The notes under the pieces are model-generated. The model was given only the letters and a program-made list of their open reading frames with translations, did no database searches and was not told the origin of the DNA. A stretch of DNA of 64,000 nt from PSRJ01 sp963825305 (GTDB lineage Bacteria > Acidobacteriota > Terriglobia > Bryobacterales > Bryobacteraceae): positions 248,001 through 312,000 of the forward strand of contig CAWGTA010000004.1 of NCBI GenBank assembly GCA_963825305.1, in the 5' to 3' direction. A program made the translations under genes and the position numbers. Below, one piece after another: positions 18,289 through 26,894 of this stretch (positions within the stretch are counted from its first letter, which is position 1; each line of letters starts with the position of its first letter).

Positions 18289-18684
18289 ATGAACCCAACG
18301 GTTCGTGCGCCACGCGGCCCTCTAACAGATCTCGAGCGGGAGGTCATGCAAGTGGTATGGGACTCGGGGCCGTGTTCGGTCGGGGACGTTTACAATTCCG
18401 TGGGACGACGCAGGGGCTTGAAGGAAGCCACCGTTCGCACTATTCTCCGCCGGCTGGAAAAAAAGAACCTCGTTACACATACCTTACAGGCACAGGCATA
18501 CATATATAGATCGACGGAGCCTGCGCGAAATCTCGCAGCACGAGCGGTGAGGAATATCATCGATCGCTTTTGTCGGGGTTCTATGGAGGAATTAGTGAGC
18601 GGCATGGTGGAGGCCAGCGTTCTAAGTCAAGATGAAATCGAGCGCCTTCGGGCGCTGACAAAGAGCATCGGCAGCGGAGGTTAG
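18289..18684 (+). CDS. BlaI/MecI/CopY family winged-helix repressor
   Basis: The protein is 131 aa. The N-terminal winged helix LTDLEREVMQVVWDSGPCSV, then VRTILRRLEKKNLVTHTLQ and AYIYRSTEPAR, is characteristic of BlaI. The C-terminal helix (SMEELVSGMVEAS) is the dimerisation and cleavage region. In the family, a membrane M56 peptidase partner inactivates the repressor on signal; such a gene starts 5 bp downstream. The DNA sites of the family are TACA/TGTA dyads; one matching arrangement is at 20271-20285, before the TonB receptor gene. Confidence 0.92.
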   Translation: MNPTVRAPRGPLTDLEREVMQVVWDSGPCSVGDVYNSVGRRRGLKEATVRTILRRLEKKNLVTHTLQAQAYIYRSTEPARNLAARAVRNIIDRFCRGSMEELVSGMVEASVLSQDEIERLRALTKSIGSGG

Positions 18685-18689
18685 GAAGC

Positions 18690-20252
18690 ATGTTCGGCTT
18701 CATGGCCGATTGCTTAGTACGCGCGACGCTGCTTGCAGCCGGGGTTCATGGGATCCTGTTGCTGCTGGGCATCCGCAGCCCACGCATCAAACATCTGGCA
18801 TGGACTGCAGCGACTTTGACCATGTTGACGCTGCCGCTCCTGCATACGATGGATGGGTCCAGACTGCGCATCCACGTTCCGGTGCTCAGCGATGCTCCTC
18901 AGACGTTGAAGGAGGGGTTAAATACCTGGGGGCCGACAGAGCCTTTGGCCGCGCGTGTGAAAGACTCCGGCACGGCGCTGGTTGCCTCGATAACCCTAGC
19001 CGGTGCACGGTTGCAGAGCTTCGCAATTCCCGCCTATGGACTGGGCGCTCTATTCCTGATGGTGCGGCTGCTTTGGGGCATGTGGCAGGCACGGCGGTTG
19101 GTGGGAAAGTCGTTCGTTGAACGCGGCGTGCTGGTGAGCCCGGCCTGCGCGTCTCCGGTTACGGTCGGCTGGTGGCAGCCCAGGATCGTGCTGCCGCCGG
19201 AGTCTCGAGGCTGGCCCGCGGACCAACTCCGCGCGGTTCTAGCACATGAGCGGGAGCACGCGCGATGGCGCGATCCGCTGGCTCAATGGTGCGCATTGCT
19301 GAATCGTAGTATTTTCTGGGTTCATCCGGTGGCGTGGTTGATGGAGCGGCACCTTAGTGAACTGGCCGAGGATGCGTGTGACCACGCCGTCCTCCGCCAG
19401 GGACATTCGGCTGTGACTTATTCCGGTTTTTTGTTGGATTGTGCGACCGCCTTGCGGAAACATGGCGCGCCCCCGCACGAATTCGGAATGGGAATTGGGC
19501 AACGCGGGCTTGCCCGGCGAATCCCTAGAATACTTTCTCATGCTAGCGGAGCACATTCCGAGAAGGGCTATGGTTCGCTTCTACGTAACGTTGTGGCCGC
19601 CTTGCTTTGTACGGGAGTGGCAATTGGATCGGCAGCCTTGTCCGTTCAGGTGGTGACAATCAAGGCCGCGGCCGCTGCTCCCGCGCGCGCCGTGATCAAT
19701 CCGCTGCCGATCGTGATTCTTACTCCCGTACAAACGTCGATCACAGCTGTTCCGGCTCCGATGGAACAAGGTGCGGTGTTGCCTCCGGGGCCGCAGCAGA
19801 GTGCCAGCCAGCGACGTCTCACCGAGATTTATGTCGATCTCGCCGGCATGTCCGGGAAGGATCGAACCGACGCTGGACGCGCGATCGGAGAGTGGCTCGC
19901 CCGGCTCCCCAAGGATGATGTGAATCGCGAGGTCAAGATTGTGGTCAACACCGGAGACCGGACTGAAATGGCTCCCGTTTTGACCGCAGATCGCGGACGG
20001 TTGAAGGACGCCATTGAAGCATTGCTCGCGAACCGATCGCTGTTGCCAAGTACTACCGTTCAAGCGCGCATGGAGGCGATGGAATCGGTGGTGCACGAAC
20101 TGCTGAACGTCCCAGGCGAGAGAGACTTGGTCTGCCTGCTTGGCGCCGAGGCCGCGAGTGGATTCGTTGCACGTGTTCCAGTCGACTCCGCGGGGCGGCC
20201 GCAGTCCGTACGATTCATTCCGTCCTCACTCCTCTCAAATCGGAGTAATTGA
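18690..20252 (+). CDS. M56 family (BlaR1-like) membrane metallopeptidase
   Basis: The protein is 520 aa. Membrane helices are seen near residues 8-25, 32-48, 110-130 and 295-320 (NVVAALLCTGVAIGSAALSV). The zinc site is AVLAHEREHARW (HExxH) with the downstream glutamate in ELAEDACDHAVL. This is the sensor/protease partner of BlaI. The C-terminal region past about residue 370 (LTEIYVDLAGMSGKDRTDAG onward) is not a penicillin-binding domain. It looks like a separate soluble module, so the signal is probably not a beta-lactam. It is translated 5 bp after blaI. Confidence 0.9.
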   Translation: MFGFMADCLVRATLLAAGVHGILLLLGIRSPRIKHLAWTAATLTMLTLPLLHTMDGSRLRIHVPVLSDAPQTLKEGLNTWGPTEPLAARVKDSGTALVASITLAGARLQSFAIPAYGLGALFLMVRLLWGMWQARRLVGKSFVERGVLVSPACASPVTVGWWQPRIVLPPESRGWPADQLRAVLAHEREHARWRDPLAQWCALLNRSIFWVHPVAWLMERHLSELAEDACDHAVLRQGHSAVTYSGFLLDCATALRKHGAPPHEFGMGIGQRGLARRIPRILSHASGAHSEKGYGSLLRNVVAALLCTGVAIGSAALSVQVVTIKAAAAAPARAVINPLPIVILTPVQTSITAVPAPMEQGAVLPPGPQQSASQRRLTEIYVDLAGMSGKDRTDAGRAIGEWLARLPKDDVNREVKIVVNTGDRTEMAPVLTADRGRLKDAIEALLANRSLLPSTTVQARMEAMESVVHELLNVPGERDLVCLLGAEAASGFVARVPVDSAGRPQSVRFIPSSLLSNRSN

Positions 20253-20285
20253 CTCTTCCCCGCCCTTGCTGGTACATTTTGTACC
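20249..20285 (+). promoter_or_regulatory. Promoter plus TACA/TGTA dyad at the start of the TonB receptor gene
   Basis: TTGACT (20249-20254) and TACATT (20273-20278) are 18 bp apart. The palindrome GGTACA-TTT-TGTACC (20271-20285) covers the -10 box and abuts the ATG at 20286. No ribosome binding site precedes the ATG, so the message may be leaderless. The TACA/TGTA half-sites resemble BlaI/MecI operators, although the spacer here is 3 bp where the classic mec site has 2. The BlaI encoded just upstream is the obvious candidate binder; this is inference. Confidence 0.5.
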
Positions 20286-23200
20286 ATGGCTCGTTTTCGG
20301 GGGAATGTCCTTTTGCTTCTTCTGGTTTGCGCTTCGGCTCCCTCGGTGGCGGGTTCTGGCGCATCCCTTTCGGGTCTCGTCCTCGATGCCCAGCACAAGG
20401 CGGTGCGCGCGGCTCGAGTTACGGCAGTCGATCCCACTAAGGGGATCGAGTACAACGAGACCACGAATGCGGAAGGCGCCTACGCATTTACTGTTCTGCC
20501 GGTCGGCAGCTACCGGGTAACTGCCTCAGCGCCGGGCTTCCGTCCATATAACCAGGACGGAATTACCCTGGATTCCACCAGCGCTCTGCGAGTGGATATT
20601 GTCTTGGAGTTGGGATCCGCACTGGAATCGATCACTGTGGAGTCTGCGACAGTCCACGTGGACGCGGTGGATACGCAACTGGGTGAAGTCATCTCGGGGA
20701 GTACTGTGAACGCGGTGCCACTGAACGGACGAAGCTATACCGACCTGCTGGCTCTGCAGCCTGGAGTGGCTCCGGCCACAACCATCACGGGCAATTCGAT
20801 TCAGGCGGCAGGCGCCGCTATTCTCGCGCCATCGGGAGACCTCAATCCCGGCACCATTTCGATAAACGGACAGCGCGAGTATGCGAACGGATTCAGCCTG
20901 AACGATGCCGACGTGGAGGAGCGGTTCACCATGGGCGCGGCCGTGATACCCAACCTGAGTTCCATCTCCGAATTCCGGATCCTGACCGCGAATTTCGATG
21001 CCGAATGGGGAAACTACAGCGGCGGGCGCATCAACGTGGTGACACGCTCTGGAGCGAACCGGTTCCACGGCGAGGCTTTCGAATACTTTCGGAGCACGGT
21101 ACTCGATGCGCGAAACTTCTTCTCGCCGGCGCGCGCGGTTTATCAGCAGAATCAGCCGGGCGGCGTTTTTGGCGGACCCATCCGGCGGAACAAAGTCTTT
21201 TTCTTTGCGGACTACCAGGCCACGCGATTGAAACAGGGAGTCGATACGGGGTTAATTCCGGTCCCCTCGCTCGATGAGCGCGCGGGAAATTTTTCGGATA
21301 TCGCAAGTTCTCTGACCGGGACCGTCTCGGGCGATTATTGGGCGAGTCAATTGACTTCCAAACTAGGCTATGGAGTATCGGCGGGCGAGCCTTACTATGT
21401 CCCTGGCTGCACTTCAACCGCATTTTGTGTCTTTCCAAATGCCGTGATCCCGCAGCGCGTTTTGTCCGCGCCCGCGCAGAATCTGCTGAAGTATATTCCC
21501 ACGCCGAACCTGCCCGGGGACAATTTCTCCACGTCGGCGGTGGACGAGACGCTGCGTGACGATAAAGGCGCGATGCGGATTGACGCAGCGACGCGCCTCG
21601 GCCAGATCTCAGGCTATTATTTCGCCGACGACTATTCGCTTAACAATCCCTATCCGACGCTACAGGGTGGTGCGAATGTTCCCGGCTTTAACGCGCTGAA
21701 TCTGGGCCGCGCGCAACTCGCAACGGTTAGCGACGTCCGCTCATTCGGCGCGACAACGGTGAATGAAGCGCATATATCTTACATGCGCGCGGTTAACGTG
21801 GTGGGCACGCCATCGGGGACGGTTGGCACGAGCCTGACTTCGCAGGGATTCGCCTCGGCTTCGGGCGGTCCCAGCATTCTCCCGCAGAGGCCATCCATCG
21901 TCGGCGTAGAAAACGTCATCTTCAACGACTTCATCATCGGCTCAACAATCACCGGGCTAAACCAGTACGACAACACCTTTGAGTTCCGCGACAATCTTTC
22001 GCATATCATTGGGAAGCACGCTCTGAAAGTGGGCGGCACACTGATGTTCAATCAGGTAAACGCGGTTGCCGATGTTCAGTCGAATGGGACGTTTTCGTTC
22101 TTCGGTTCGGAGACCGGCGTCGATTTTGCGGATTTTCTGATTGGGATCCCCAGTTTTTACAAACAAGGCGACGCGCAGGCGTTCTACATGCGCAACCACT
22201 ACGGCGGCATCTTCGTACAGGATAGCTGGCGGGCGCGGCCCACATTGATCATCAACTATGGCATCCGCTGGGATGTGATTATGCCATGGTACGAGAAGTA
22301 CAACCAGATCCAGACATTGGTGCCGGGCGAGCAATCAGTGGTATACCCCGGCGCGCCGAAAGGGCTGGTTTTTCCGGGCGACCCGGGCGTGGCCCGATCC
22401 CTTGCGCCCACGCGCTGGAATGACCTTTCGCCGCGTTTCGGACTCGCGTGGTCGCCGCGCGCGAACAGTGGTTTTGCCCGCAAGCTTCTGGGCGAGGCGG
22501 ACAGGACCACGATTCGCGTTGGTGCTGGACGGTTCTTCACCGCAATCGAAGGCTTCTCGGCAGGTGTGATGGCGGGTGACCCGCCGTACGGCAGCACCTA
22601 TTCCAGCCCCGCCCCGCCGTTGTTCTCAAATCCATTCATTACTGCTTCCACCGGTTTCGACAACCTGCAGCGCTTTCCGATCCATTTCCCGCCGCTTAAC
22701 GCGTCGGCCAGCAATCCGAATTCGACTGTGAACTGGGCGCCTTTTTTGCCGGTTTCGGGTCTGCCGGGATACAAACCGGACGGCGTCACACCATACACCG
22801 AGCGGGTAACGGTTTCGATCCAGCGTCAGTTTGGGAAGAGCACGGTGGCAACGGCGACCTACGTGGGCAGCGAATCGCATCATCTGCTAACTTTGGTGGA
22901 GGCTAACCCCGGCGACCCGGCGCTGTGCCTCAGCGTTAGTGAGTTGAGTCAGGTCGCGCCAGGCAGCCCTACCTGTGGTCCGTTCAGTGAGTCGAACGTC
23001 TTTACGACGGCAGCCGGTCGAGTCATTAACGGTACGCGGCCTGTTCTGGGATCGAACTTCGGCAGCGTGGACTGGTTGCCAACAGTGGCGAATTCCAATT
23101 ACAACGCGCTCGAATTGAGCGTACGCCACGTTTCGAAGACGCTCGAAGTCCAAGCGGGATATACCTGGAGCAAATCGATGGACAATTCATCGAGTATCGC

Positions 23201-23807
23201 GGAGCAGCTCAATCCTTACAACTATGCGGCTACCTACGCGCCTTCGGCTTTCGATCTAAAGCATAATTTTGTGTTGACATATCGTTACGATTTGCCGTTC
23301 GACCGCCTGTTTCAGCGCAACCGCTTGACGTCCGGCTGGACGCTGTCCGGAGTGACCCGCTTCGCAACCGGGTTCCCGGTGACGCTCACCAATGCGAGCG
23401 ACAACTCGCTGCTCGGCACTGCGCCAGACGGTGTGAACTCCTATGGTGTCGATCTGCCAAATGTGAAGCCTGGACCGCTGAGTCTCAACGGCAACCCGCG
23501 GAACGCCCAGCCTTACTTCAACACCTCGCTGTTCAGTCTTCCGGATCTGGGGCAGGCGGGCAACGCGGCACGGCGGATGTTCTACGGACCCGGTATCTGC
23601 AACTTCGATATCGCGCTGGCCAAAGCAATCCCTTTGAGCGAATCGCGCCGTTTGCAATTCCGGCTGGAATCCTTCAATACCTTCAATCATGCGCAGTTTT
23701 TCGGACCTGGGTCGGTTGAGGGAGAAATAACCAGTTCCGCGTTTGGCCAGGTTGTCTCGGCCACGGCACCACGCCTGGTGCAGGCGAGCGCTAGAATCGT
23801 CTTCTGA
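20286..23807 (+). CDS. TonB-dependent receptor with carboxypeptidase-regulatory-like domain (Oar-like)
   Basis: The protein is 1173 aa. A signal peptide (LLLLVCASAPSVAGSG) is followed by a CarboxypepD_reg domain (ASLSGLVLDAQHKAVRAARV through GSYRVTASAPGFRPY). A plug comes next (NAVPLNGRSYTDLLALQPGV, RINVVTRSGANRFHGEAFEY), then a long beta-barrel ending in the aromatic-terminated LVQASARIVF. This is an outer-membrane import channel of the Oar/Cna-B type common in acidobacteria. It lies between blaI-M56 and a tungstate/molybdate-type ABC transporter, all on one strand, so it may feed that transporter. The 7-bp gap to the lipoprotein gene supports co-transcription. Confidence 0.93.
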   Translation: MARFRGNVLLLLLVCASAPSVAGSGASLSGLVLDAQHKAVRAARVTAVDPTKGIEYNETTNAEGAYAFTVLPVGSYRVTASAPGFRPYNQDGITLDSTSALRVDIVLELGSALESITVESATVHVDAVDTQLGEVISGSTVNAVPLNGRSYTDLLALQPGVAPATTITGNSIQAAGAAILAPSGDLNPGTISINGQREYANGFSLNDADVEERFTMGAAVIPNLSSISEFRILTANFDAEWGNYSGGRINVVTRSGANRFHGEAFEYFRSTVLDARNFFSPARAVYQQNQPGGVFGGPIRRNKVFFFADYQATRLKQGVDTGLIPVPSLDERAGNFSDIASSLTGTVSGDYWASQLTSKLGYGVSAGEPYYVPGCTSTAFCVFPNAVIPQRVLSAPAQNLLKYIPTPNLPGDNFSTSAVDETLRDDKGAMRIDAATRLGQISGYYFADDYSLNNPYPTLQGGANVPGFNALNLGRAQLATVSDVRSFGATTVNEAHISYMRAVNVVGTPSGTVGTSLTSQGFASASGGPSILPQRPSIVGVENVIFNDFIIGSTITGLNQYDNTFEFRDNLSHIIGKHALKVGGTLMFNQVNAVADVQSNGTFSFFGSETGVDFADFLIGIPSFYKQGDAQAFYMRNHYGGIFVQDSWRARPTLIINYGIRWDVIMPWYEKYNQIQTLVPGEQSVVYPGAPKGLVFPGDPGVARSLAPTRWNDLSPRFGLAWSPRANSGFARKLLGEADRTTIRVGAGRFFTAIEGFSAGVMAGDPPYGSTYSSPAPPLFSNPFITASTGFDNLQRFPIHFPPLNASASNPNSTVNWAPFLPVSGLPGYKPDGVTPYTERVTVSIQRQFGKSTVATATYVGSESHHLLTLVEANPGDPALCLSVSELSQVAPGSPTCGPFSESNVFTTAAGRVINGTRPVLGSNFGSVDWLPTVANSNYNALELSVRHVSKTLEVQAGYTWSKSMDNSSSIAEQLNPYNYAATYAPSAFDLKHNFVLTYRYDLPFDRLFQRNRLTSGWTLSGVTRFATGFPVTLTNASDNSLLGTAPDGVNSYGVDLPNVKPGPLSLNGNPRNAQPYFNTSLFSLPDLGQAGNAARRMFYGPGICNFDIALAKAIPLSESRRLQFRLESFNTFNHAQFFGPGSVEGEITSSAFGQVVSATAPRLVQASARIVF

Positions 23808-23814
23808 GGCGATT

Positions 23815-24867
23815 GTGAGATTCTATCCCTGCAGCATTTCCGCCGTACTGGCGGCATTAGCGTGCATGAGTGCCTGCGGCGGCAAACCGGCTGCTGAGCA
23901 GAAGACCTTGGTCATTTACCACCATGGGTCTCCGACTCCGGCAATTGAAGCCGCTCAAAAGGTTTTCGAAGCTCGCTATCCGGACGTGAAAGTGATGCGC
24001 GAGAAGGACGACGCGCTGGCCAATATGCGGAAGGTCACCGATCTGGGAAAGCTGGCCGATATCGTCTACACGGACGATTATTCCATCATTCCCCCGGTCA
24101 TGTTCCCGAAGTATGCGGATTTCTGGATCCGCTATGCGCATGACGAGATGACTATCGCGTATGCGCCCAATTCGAAATACGCCCAGGAGATTACTCCGGA
24201 TAACTGGTACAAGATTCTGGACCGTCCGGATGTAAAGTGGGGAATCGCGGATCCGAACGCGGGCCCGGATGGCTATTTTTCTCTGGGCCAGATTATGTTG
24301 TCCAACATTTACTACAAGGATCCTGGGCTGTTCAACAGGCTAGTGGGCGCTAATACGGCGATTAAGGCAACGGAAAGCAACGGACGATACGTGATCGACT
24401 GCCCGGAAAATCTGAATCCGAAGTCGCCGAAGGTTATAATCCGGCCCGATCCGGAGACGCTGTATCCCATGATCCTGGCCGGAGAGATCGATTATGCGTT
24501 TGGGTACATGGGCTCGGTAATCGGCGAAGGACCGACTGGAATCAAGACCGTCGATCTGCCCCCCCAAATCGATCTTTCCGATTTATCCCTTGTCGCCAGC
24601 ACCTACAATCGCGTGACCATTAACATGTTCAACGACCGGCCCGATCGCCGGATCAGCGTTAAACTCGGAGCGAAAGCCAACGGCCTGACGATTCCATTGA
24701 ACGCCCCAAACAGAGAGGCGGCGATTAATTTCTTAGAGATCTTCCTTAGCAGCACGGGACAGGACGCTTTAAAGGGAGTACACATTACTCCGGTCGTCCC
24801 GGCTGAAACGAACGATCTGTCAAAGGTGCCGGAAAAGCTGAGGCCCCTGATGAAGCAGGCTCAGTGA
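23815..24867 (+). CDS. wtpA: WtpA-like tungstate/molybdate-binding lipoprotein
   Basis: The protein is 350 aa from GTG 23815; the longer upstream frame lies inside the receptor gene. The signal peptide ends in a lipobox (ACMSACGG, modified Cys about residue 20). The mature protein has the WtpA pattern: LVIYHHGSPTPAIEAAQKVF, DPNAGPDGYFSLGQ, the segment GEIDYAFGYMGS, LPPQIDLSDLS and LTIPLNAPNREAAINFLEIF. The family binds tungstate and molybdate. Selectivity cannot be read from sequence. The stop overlaps the permease start (GTGA). A moaA gene 8 kb away fits a need for Mo/W. Confidence 0.85.
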   Translation: MRFYPCSISAVLAALACMSACGGKPAAEQKTLVIYHHGSPTPAIEAAQKVFEARYPDVKVMREKDDALANMRKVTDLGKLADIVYTDDYSIIPPVMFPKYADFWIRYAHDEMTIAYAPNSKYAQEITPDNWYKILDRPDVKWGIADPNAGPDGYFSLGQIMLSNIYYKDPGLFNRLVGANTAIKATESNGRYVIDCPENLNPKSPKVIIRPDPETLYPMILAGEIDYAFGYMGSVIGEGPTGIKTVDLPPQIDLSDLSLVASTYNRVTINMFNDRPDRRISVKLGAKANGLTIPLNAPNREAAINFLEIFLSSTGQDALKGVHITPVVPAETNDLSKVPEKLRPLMKQAQ

Positions 24868-25838
24868 ACGGAATCGCCGAAGTCTCCATCAAGAATCGGT
24901 TGGACCTCAACTCGACCTTCACGACTCTTCTCGTACTGCTTCCATTCTTTTGTGTGTGCCTGCTGCTGCGCATGTTCCTGCTTGCCAGCCTGTTTCCCAT
25001 AGCGGGACTAGCGCTCCTGTTGATCGTTCGGCCGACGCATCGGCGCTCCCCGGATGCTGCCTTTGTTGCATTTGCGGCAGCCGGCTGTCTTTTGGTGCTG
25101 TTTCTCATCCTCCCGATTTTGAACCTGCTGCTAACGACTGACGCGTCCAAGATTGTGGCGATGGCGCAGGACAAATCGGTGGATGCCGCGCTCGCAATTA
25201 CGCTGAGTACCGCGATGATCGCGACTGTCCTTGCTCTGGCGGCCGGGGTGCCGCTCGGTTATGTGCTGGCGCGAGAACAGTTTCCCGGCAAGTCCGTGGT
25301 CGAAGGGATCATCGACATGCCAGTGGTGGTGCCTCACACCATCGCCGGCATCGCGCTCTTATTTATTTTTGGCCGCAGCGGAGTATTGGGTGCTCCTATT
25401 CATACGCGCCTCGGAATCGTGCTGAGCGATTCCTACTGGGGAATCGTGGTGGCTATGCTGTTTGTCTGTATACCCTTTGTGGTGAACCTTTCTCGGGACG
25501 GTTTTATGACCGTCGATCCGAGAATGGAAAATGTGGCACGCAGTCTCGGGGCCAGCCCGATCAGCGCTTTTCTTCGCGTGACGATTCCGCTCACCTGGCG
25601 GCCTTTGCTTTCAGGCGCGATCATGGCCTGGGCTCGGGCGATCAGCGAGTTCGGCTCAATCGCGGTGATCGCGTATTATCCCAAAACAATCAATACGTTA
25701 TTATTCGAGTGGTATAACTTCTTCGGCTACACTTACACAAAACCCCTCGCCGCCTTGCTTCTTATCGTCGCGCTCGTGATCTTCATCATTCTACGCACAG
25801 TTGCGCGCACCAGGCGGACCGTTCACACTCAAGTTTAG
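24864..25838 (+). CDS. wtpB: WtpB-like ABC transporter permease
   Basis: The protein is 324 aa, starting with GTG at 24864 overlapping the wtpA stop. Two extra N-terminal helices (LLVLLPFFCVCLLLRMF, LFPIAGLALLLIV) precede the usual binding-protein-dependent permease core. The core includes GIIDMPVVVPHTIAGIALLF and the EAA loop ENVARSLGASPISAFLRVTI that contacts the ATPase. The C-terminal helix is LAALLLIVALVIFIILR. Its closest pattern is the tungstate/molybdate/sulfate permease class. It forms an operon with the flanking genes, with 2 bp to the ATPase gene. Confidence 0.87.
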   Translation: MNGIAEVSIKNRLDLNSTFTTLLVLLPFFCVCLLLRMFLLASLFPIAGLALLLIVRPTHRRSPDAAFVAFAAAGCLLVLFLILPILNLLLTTDASKIVAMAQDKSVDAALAITLSTAMIATVLALAAGVPLGYVLAREQFPGKSVVEGIIDMPVVVPHTIAGIALLFIFGRSGVLGAPIHTRLGIVLSDSYWGIVVAMLFVCIPFVVNLSRDGFMTVDPRMENVARSLGASPISAFLRVTIPLTWRPLLSGAIMAWARAISEFGSIAVIAYYPKTINTLLFEWYNFFGYTYTKPLAALLLIVALVIFIILRTVARTRRTVHTQV

Positions 25839-25840
25839 GG

Positions 25841-26887
25841 ATGATCAGACTTGAAGGCGTCAGCCGTGAATGGCCGGAGTTCGGTATTCGGGATGTCACT
25901 CTGGAGGTGCGGGACGGCGAATACCTAGTTATTGTCGGACCGACGGGCGCGGGAAAGACACTGCTTCTTGAGCTGATTCTGGGGATTCATCGTCCGGACA
26001 AGGGCCGCATCTTTCTGGACGGCGTCGACGTCACCGATACGCTCCCGGAAAAACGGGGTATTGGGATGGTTTATCAGGATTATCTGCTCTTTCCGCACCT
26101 GGACGTCAGCCGGAATATGGCTTTCGGACTTCGCTACCGACGGACCTCGCGAGCCGAAAATGACAGCCGCGTACACCGCACAGCACGTCTGCTCGCCATC
26201 GAGCACCTTCTCCACCGCTATCCCTCCACGCTGAGCGGAGGCGAGAAGCAACGGGTCGCGATTGGCCGGGCGCTGGTTACCGAACCGCGAGTGCTTTTGC
26301 TGGACGAACCGCTCAGCGCGCTCGACCGGCGGAACGCGCGTCGGCTGCGCAAAGAGATTCGTAACCTGCATCGCGAGCAGAATCTTACGATTCTTCATGT
26401 CACGCACGATTTGGCCGAGGCGAGAGCATTCGGCGGGCCCATCGCATTGATTAATGAAGGCAAATTGAAGGGGCTGGGAAGCGCTGAGGATATGTTGCGG
26501 CGCCCCTCCACGGTTTTCGCGGCGAATTTCTTCGGATGCCCCAACGTATTTGAGGCGCAACGCTTTGCGGCGTCCGGCTGCGTGCGGTCCGGGCCTTTGA
26601 CGGCACGCCACAGTGGAGCCGATGGATCCCGTTTTCACATCGTAGTGCATCCCGACGAAGTGACGTTGTTGCCGCACACAGTTGACGAGAGGCCAAATCT
26701 GCTCCAGGGTGTAGTCAGCAGTCTGACCGATGAAGGAAACTACGTTTCCGTGGCAATCGATGCGGACGGCCTCGGCGATTTCATCACGGTCTATACCAAT
26801 CGCCACACCGTCAGCACTCTCAACCTGTCGCCTGGCTCGCCAGTGGCTGCCGATGCGGGAGACAATTTGCACGTTGTGGTGGAATAG
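25841..26887 (+). CDS. wtpC: WtpC/ModC-like ABC transporter ATP-binding protein
   Basis: The protein is 348 aa. Walker A is GPTGAGKT, the Q-loop region GIGMVYQDYLLFPHLDV, the signature LSGGEKQRVAIGRAL, Walker B VLLLDEPLSAL and the switch His in ILHVTHDLAEA. The C-terminal 110 residues (from VHPDEVTLLPHTVDERPN) form a TOBE/MOP-like domain, which in Mo/W and sulfate transporters can bind oxyanion for feedback. It powers the permease above. It ends 7 bp before the MFS gene. Confidence 0.9.
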   Translation: MIRLEGVSREWPEFGIRDVTLEVRDGEYLVIVGPTGAGKTLLLELILGIHRPDKGRIFLDGVDVTDTLPEKRGIGMVYQDYLLFPHLDVSRNMAFGLRYRRTSRAENDSRVHRTARLLAIEHLLHRYPSTLSGGEKQRVAIGRALVTEPRVLLLDEPLSALDRRNARRLRKEIRNLHREQNLTILHVTHDLAEARAFGGPIALINEGKLKGLGSAEDMLRRPSTVFAANFFGCPNVFEAQRFAASGCVRSGPLTARHSGADGSRFHIVVHPDEVTLLPHTVDERPNLLQGVVSSLTDEGNYVSVAIDADGLGDFITVYTNRHTVSTLNLSPGSPVAADAGDNLHVVVE

Positions 26888-26894
26888 GTAACAT

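Noticed and set aside
18289..20252. Beta-lactam sensing bla/mec regulatory system
   Set aside because: No penicillin-binding domain in the M56 protein and no beta-lactamase next to it; its neighbours are transport genes.
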